Positions 13,458 to 15,886 of a stretch of DNA of 15,886 nt are shown piece by piece; the stretch's first letter is position 1; each line of letters begins with the position of its first letter. A program made the position numbers and the translations under genes. The notes under the pieces were generated by a model. The model was not told the DNA's origin. It saw only the letters and a program-made list of their open reading frames with translations, and made no database searches. The stretch comes from SURF-32 sp964648365 (GTDB taxonomy: Bacteria; Planctomycetota; Phycisphaerae; UBA1845): the NCBI GenBank assembly GCA_964648365.1, contig CAZYLK010000148.1:1-15886 (forward strand), given 5' to 3'.

Positions 13458-15815
13458 TCACCCTCCGACCGTCTCAGTCTGCCGGTTGGCCCGACCCGTC
13501 TTCGATCTGGGGCCGCGCTCCTTTGCCGTCTCACCGAGGCTCTCGACGATCTGCGCCAGCATCATCCGTTGCTGCGGCGTCGCGTCGTCGGCCTGCACGC
13601 GCGGATCGGCCAGCAGCCGCTCGAGCAGGGTGAGGAATCGCTGGCGGTCGCGCGCGTCCGCGAGCAACGACGGAAGCGTCGCGATCGACCGCGTGGGCTC
13701 GAAACGCGCGATGATCTCCTGCCGGCCGCGGAGCCGCCGCCATTCATCCGGCGGCAGGTCGGGCAGCAGTTCGCGATAGGCTTCCGCGAGTTCCTTGCGA
13801 AGGTGCAGACGCCAGACCGGCAGCGGTTCATTCTGACGTTGCAACAGAAACGCGGCCCGCGCGACCGCCTCCGCGTAGCCGCCCTGATCGATCGACGCCA
13901 GCGCCTCGCGAACGAACGGAAGTTGACGCGGGTCGGCGCCGCTTTCGACCGCCGCAGCATCGTCGCCCGTGGTCACGGACGGCGCCAGCAGCGCCAGCGG
14001 ACCGTAACACTGAAAGAACGTCGCCTCGCTCGCCGCGTCGCGCAGGTCGCGATAATAGTCAAGCGACGCGCTGATCATCTCTGAACCGAACCTCTCCCAG
14101 CGTCGCCACGGATGGTCCGCCTCCGCACTGCGCCGATCGGCCTTCACGGCCTCCGCGGCCGGTCCAAGCCACCATGTCGCGGGATTGAGGTCGGACATCG
14201 ACCAGCGGGCGAACCGAAGCGGATGGAACCACCGCATGGCCTCAGCCGCCGGTTCGGTCGTCGCCGCCTGCACCCACGGCCGCATGAACGTCTCGTAGAA
14301 GCGCTGGTTCATCTCTGAAATAGCGGCCGCCGCCTCGAACGCCCGCTCGTCCTTGCGTTCGAACCGGTTCAGCCGGGCGACCACGTCCTCAAGCGAGCGT
14401 TCGGTGAAATCGACCTCGTAGTCGACACCGCCGTCGTCGCGTTTCCGCTCGTGAATCTGCATCGCCCACAGCCCGGCCGGCAGCCGCTCGATGGACTGCA
14501 ACACCGAGACGATCTGGGTGTGTTCCTTCTTGGCGACCCGGCCGGAGACAAAGATGCCCAGGTGGCCGATGTCCTGATGCACCAGGCCCACGATGGTCTG
14601 GCCGCGGGCCTTGATCTCCTCCGTGGAGCCGTACGTATCCGCGACCCAGTTGAACGCCTGCTGCGGCGGCGTGATGTTGTCGCCCATGGAGGCGAACAGG
14701 ATGATGGGCGAACGGATGTCCCGCAGGTCGAAGGCCCTGCCGCTCTCCTGACTGTTGCCGTCGGTCCACAACTTGTTGCCGACGAACAGGTTCTGCACGA
14801 TCCACTCGATCTCCTCCCGGTTCATCAGGAAGAAGCCACCCCACCAGCGCTCGAACTCCAGGAAGCGCGGAGGCTCCGTGTCGACGTTCGCGAAGAGGTG
14901 GTAGTACTTGTTCCAGAACGTGTTCGCCGGGTTGAGGTTCTCGAAGTTCTGAACGAGATGCGCGCCGTCGAACTTGCCGCCGCCCAGGTCCGCGACCATC
15001 GAGGCCAGCCACGAGCCGCCCAGCAGCCCGCCGGCATAACGCATGGGGTTGTCGCCCTCCCCCTCGGCCCACGCGCCGCCCCAGTAGGACATCGGGGCGC
15101 CATTGATGACGATTGGTCCGGTGTCGTCCGGATTGGCGGCGGCCAGCATCATCGCCGCCCACCCGCCCTGGCAGTTCCCGACAATGGCCGGCCTGGGGCT
15201 GTCCGGGTGGAGCCGGCGAACTTCACAAATGAAGCGCGATTCCGCCTCGCACACGTCGAGCAGCGTCTGGCCCGGCTCGGGATCGGGATAGAACACCACG
15301 AAGTAAACCGGATGACCGGCACGCAGCGCAACACCGACCTGGGAATCATTCTTGAACCCGCCGATGCCGGGTCCGTGTCCGGCGCGCGGGTCGATGACGA
15401 CGTAGGGCCGGCGCTGCGGATCGACCGTCACACCCTGCGGCGGGGTGATTCGCAGCAACGCATAGTTGACGGGTCGGTCGAACGTGCGCGCGTCGAGCAC
15501 CGTTTCGTAGTCGAAGTGGAGCATCGGCGGCTTGCCCGCCCGCTCGTGCTCGATGAAGGCGTTGCCCCGCCGGCGCAGCGTATCCCAGAAAAGGATCGAC
15601 CGCTGCATCGCGTCGACTGTGTATTCCGCCCACCGGTGCCACCAACCCAAGGGCGTTTCGGGAAGGGATCCTGTGTCGGAAGTCGCCACATCCGACGCGG
15701 ATCGGATGCGCTCTTGAAACCGCCGCCGCGCAGTCTCGCTCCGGCGGCCCCAAACCGTCTGAATTGTCGCCGTCAGCGCCGTGCTGCGAGCGACTCGCTC
15801 TGCAATGTCAGTCAT
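13458..15815 (-). CDS. PHA-synthase-like alpha/beta hydrolase (DUF3141 family)
   Basis: A 785-residue protein whose middle, about residues 95-440, is an alpha/beta-hydrolase related to poly(3-hydroxyalkanoate) synthases. The nucleophile elbow is GNCQGG at 213-218, with Cys215 as the probable nucleophile, as in PhaC rather than a serine esterase. Asp379 in GDNITPP and His418 in DIGHLGIF complete a plausible Cys-Asp-His triad. The remaining 340 residues are mostly helical, rich in Arg, Glu and Ala, and typical of DUF3141 rather than PhaC. No signal peptide is visible. The ATG at 15815 has AGAGG seven bases upstream. It is the first gene of the operon with the hydratase/acyltransferase fusion and acetate kinase, an arrangement I recall from rhizobial phosphate-stress pta-ackA operons. 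Whether it polymerises, hydrolyses or transfers acyl groups is unknown. Confidence 0.88.
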   Translation of the reverse strand: MTDIAERVARSTALTATIQTVWGRRSETARRRFQERIRSASDVATSDTGSLPETPLGWWHRWAEYTVDAMQRSILFWDTLRRRGNAFIEHERAGKPPMLHFDYETVLDARTFDRPVNYALLRITPPQGVTVDPQRRPYVVIDPRAGHGPGIGGFKNDSQVGVALRAGHPVYFVVFYPDPEPGQTLLDVCEAESRFICEVRRLHPDSPRPAIVGNCQGGWAAMMLAAANPDDTGPIVINGAPMSYWGGAWAEGEGDNPMRYAGGLLGGSWLASMVADLGGGKFDGAHLVQNFENLNPANTFWNKYYHLFANVDTEPPRFLEFERWWGGFFLMNREEIEWIVQNLFVGNKLWTDGNSQESGRAFDLRDIRSPIILFASMGDNITPPQQAFNWVADTYGSTEEIKARGQTIVGLVHQDIGHLGIFVSGRVAKKEHTQIVSVLQSIERLPAGLWAMQIHERKRDDGGVDYEVDFTERSLEDVVARLNRFERKDERAFEAAAAISEMNQRFYETFMRPWVQAATTEPAAEAMRWFHPLRFARWSMSDLNPATWWLGPAAEAVKADRRSAEADHPWRRWERFGSEMISASLDYYRDLRDAASEATFFQCYGPLALLAPSVTTGDDAAAVESGADPRQLPFVREALASIDQGGYAEAVARAAFLLQRQNEPLPVWRLHLRKELAEAYRELLPDLPPDEWRRLRGRQEIIARFEPTRSIATLPSLLADARDRQRFLTLLERLLADPRVQADDATPQQRMMLAQIVESLGETAKERGPRSKTGRANRQTETVGG

Positions 15816-15886
15816 ATCCCAACCTCTCTGATGAGGTATAACCGAATTTCGTTGATGGCGGTCGGCAAAAAGGTGGCGTACTCTCG
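15816..15886 (-). promoter_or_regulatory. Leader of the hydrolase-acyltransferase-kinase operon, incomplete
   Basis: These 71 bases precede the first gene of the operon. Reading leftward they contain the ribosome site AGAGAGG before the ATG. A TTATAC box at 15841-15836 could be a -10 element. The nearest -35-like TTGCCG (15868-15863) is 21 bases away, too far for a standard promoter, so the true promoter may lie outside the window. No Pho-box-like repeat is visible. Confidence 0.3.

Noticed and set aside
11414..13633. A 739-codon plus-strand frame opposite acetate kinase and the acyltransferase fusion
   Set aside because: It covers three well-supported minus-strand genes and their junctions, and its composition is that of an antisense reading. 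No domain is recognisable.
15631..15660. A further CACCGGTT repeat copy in the hydrolase gene (caccggtgccacc)
   Set aside because: Only one half-site matches and it encodes the conserved WWHRWAEYT region of the family, so it is coincidence.
15836..15868. A sigma-70 promoter (TTGCCG and TTATAC) for the hydrolase operon
   Set aside because: The spacer of 21 bases is too long and upstream sequence is cut by the window edge.

Overview
GC-rich bacterial DNA in which every gene I can support lies on the minus strand, so transcription runs from high to low coordinates. The host is probably a member of the Planctomycetota. I infer this mainly from short palindromic repeats (core CACCGGTTTTCAACCGGTG, plus a CGCGGGCT-TC-AGCCCGCG type) that I recall as abundant in planctomycete genomes. 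No rRNA or other phylogenetic marker is present, so this placement is tentative.

Layout in transcription order. (1) 15815-10859 is an acyl-CoA/acyl-phosphate operon of three closely spaced genes: a PHA-synthase-like alpha/beta hydrolase of the DUF3141 type, a MaoC-hydratase/phosphate-acyltransferase fusion, and acetate kinase. Together they suggest conversion of short acyl-CoA to acyl-phosphate and then acid plus ATP (or the reverse), attached to an uncharacterised PhaC-like enzyme. (2) 10604-4297 is a complete tripartite RND efflux operon: periplasmic adaptor lipoprotein, HAE1-type inner-membrane pump and NodT/OprM-type outer-membrane lipoprotein. The pump carries an unusual His-rich insertion with two extra hydrophobic stretches. 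(3) 4060-3437 encodes a small lipoprotein of unknown function made of two copies of one beta-rich unit. (4) 3104-502 is an osmoprotectant (Opu/Pro-type) ABC importer: an ATPase, then a single polypeptide fusing the substrate-binding domain to the permease. (5) 339 to the left edge is the start of a zinc-ribbon/helical-repeat protein, cut by the window.

The most unusual area is the ABC transporter. Two clusters of the palindromic repeat, in opposite orientation, lie inside the reading frame of the binding protein-permease gene without breaking it. One cluster falls between the start codon and the signal peptide, the other in a loop of the substrate-binding domain. A third copy, a different palindrome and a 7-bp tandem array sit within the same 2 kb. 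An 8-G run just before the ATGA overlap of the two transporter genes is placed so that a -1 slip would fuse them.

No tRNA, rRNA, CRISPR array, insertion sequence or transposase is visible. I saw no convincing intrinsic terminator with a U-tract.
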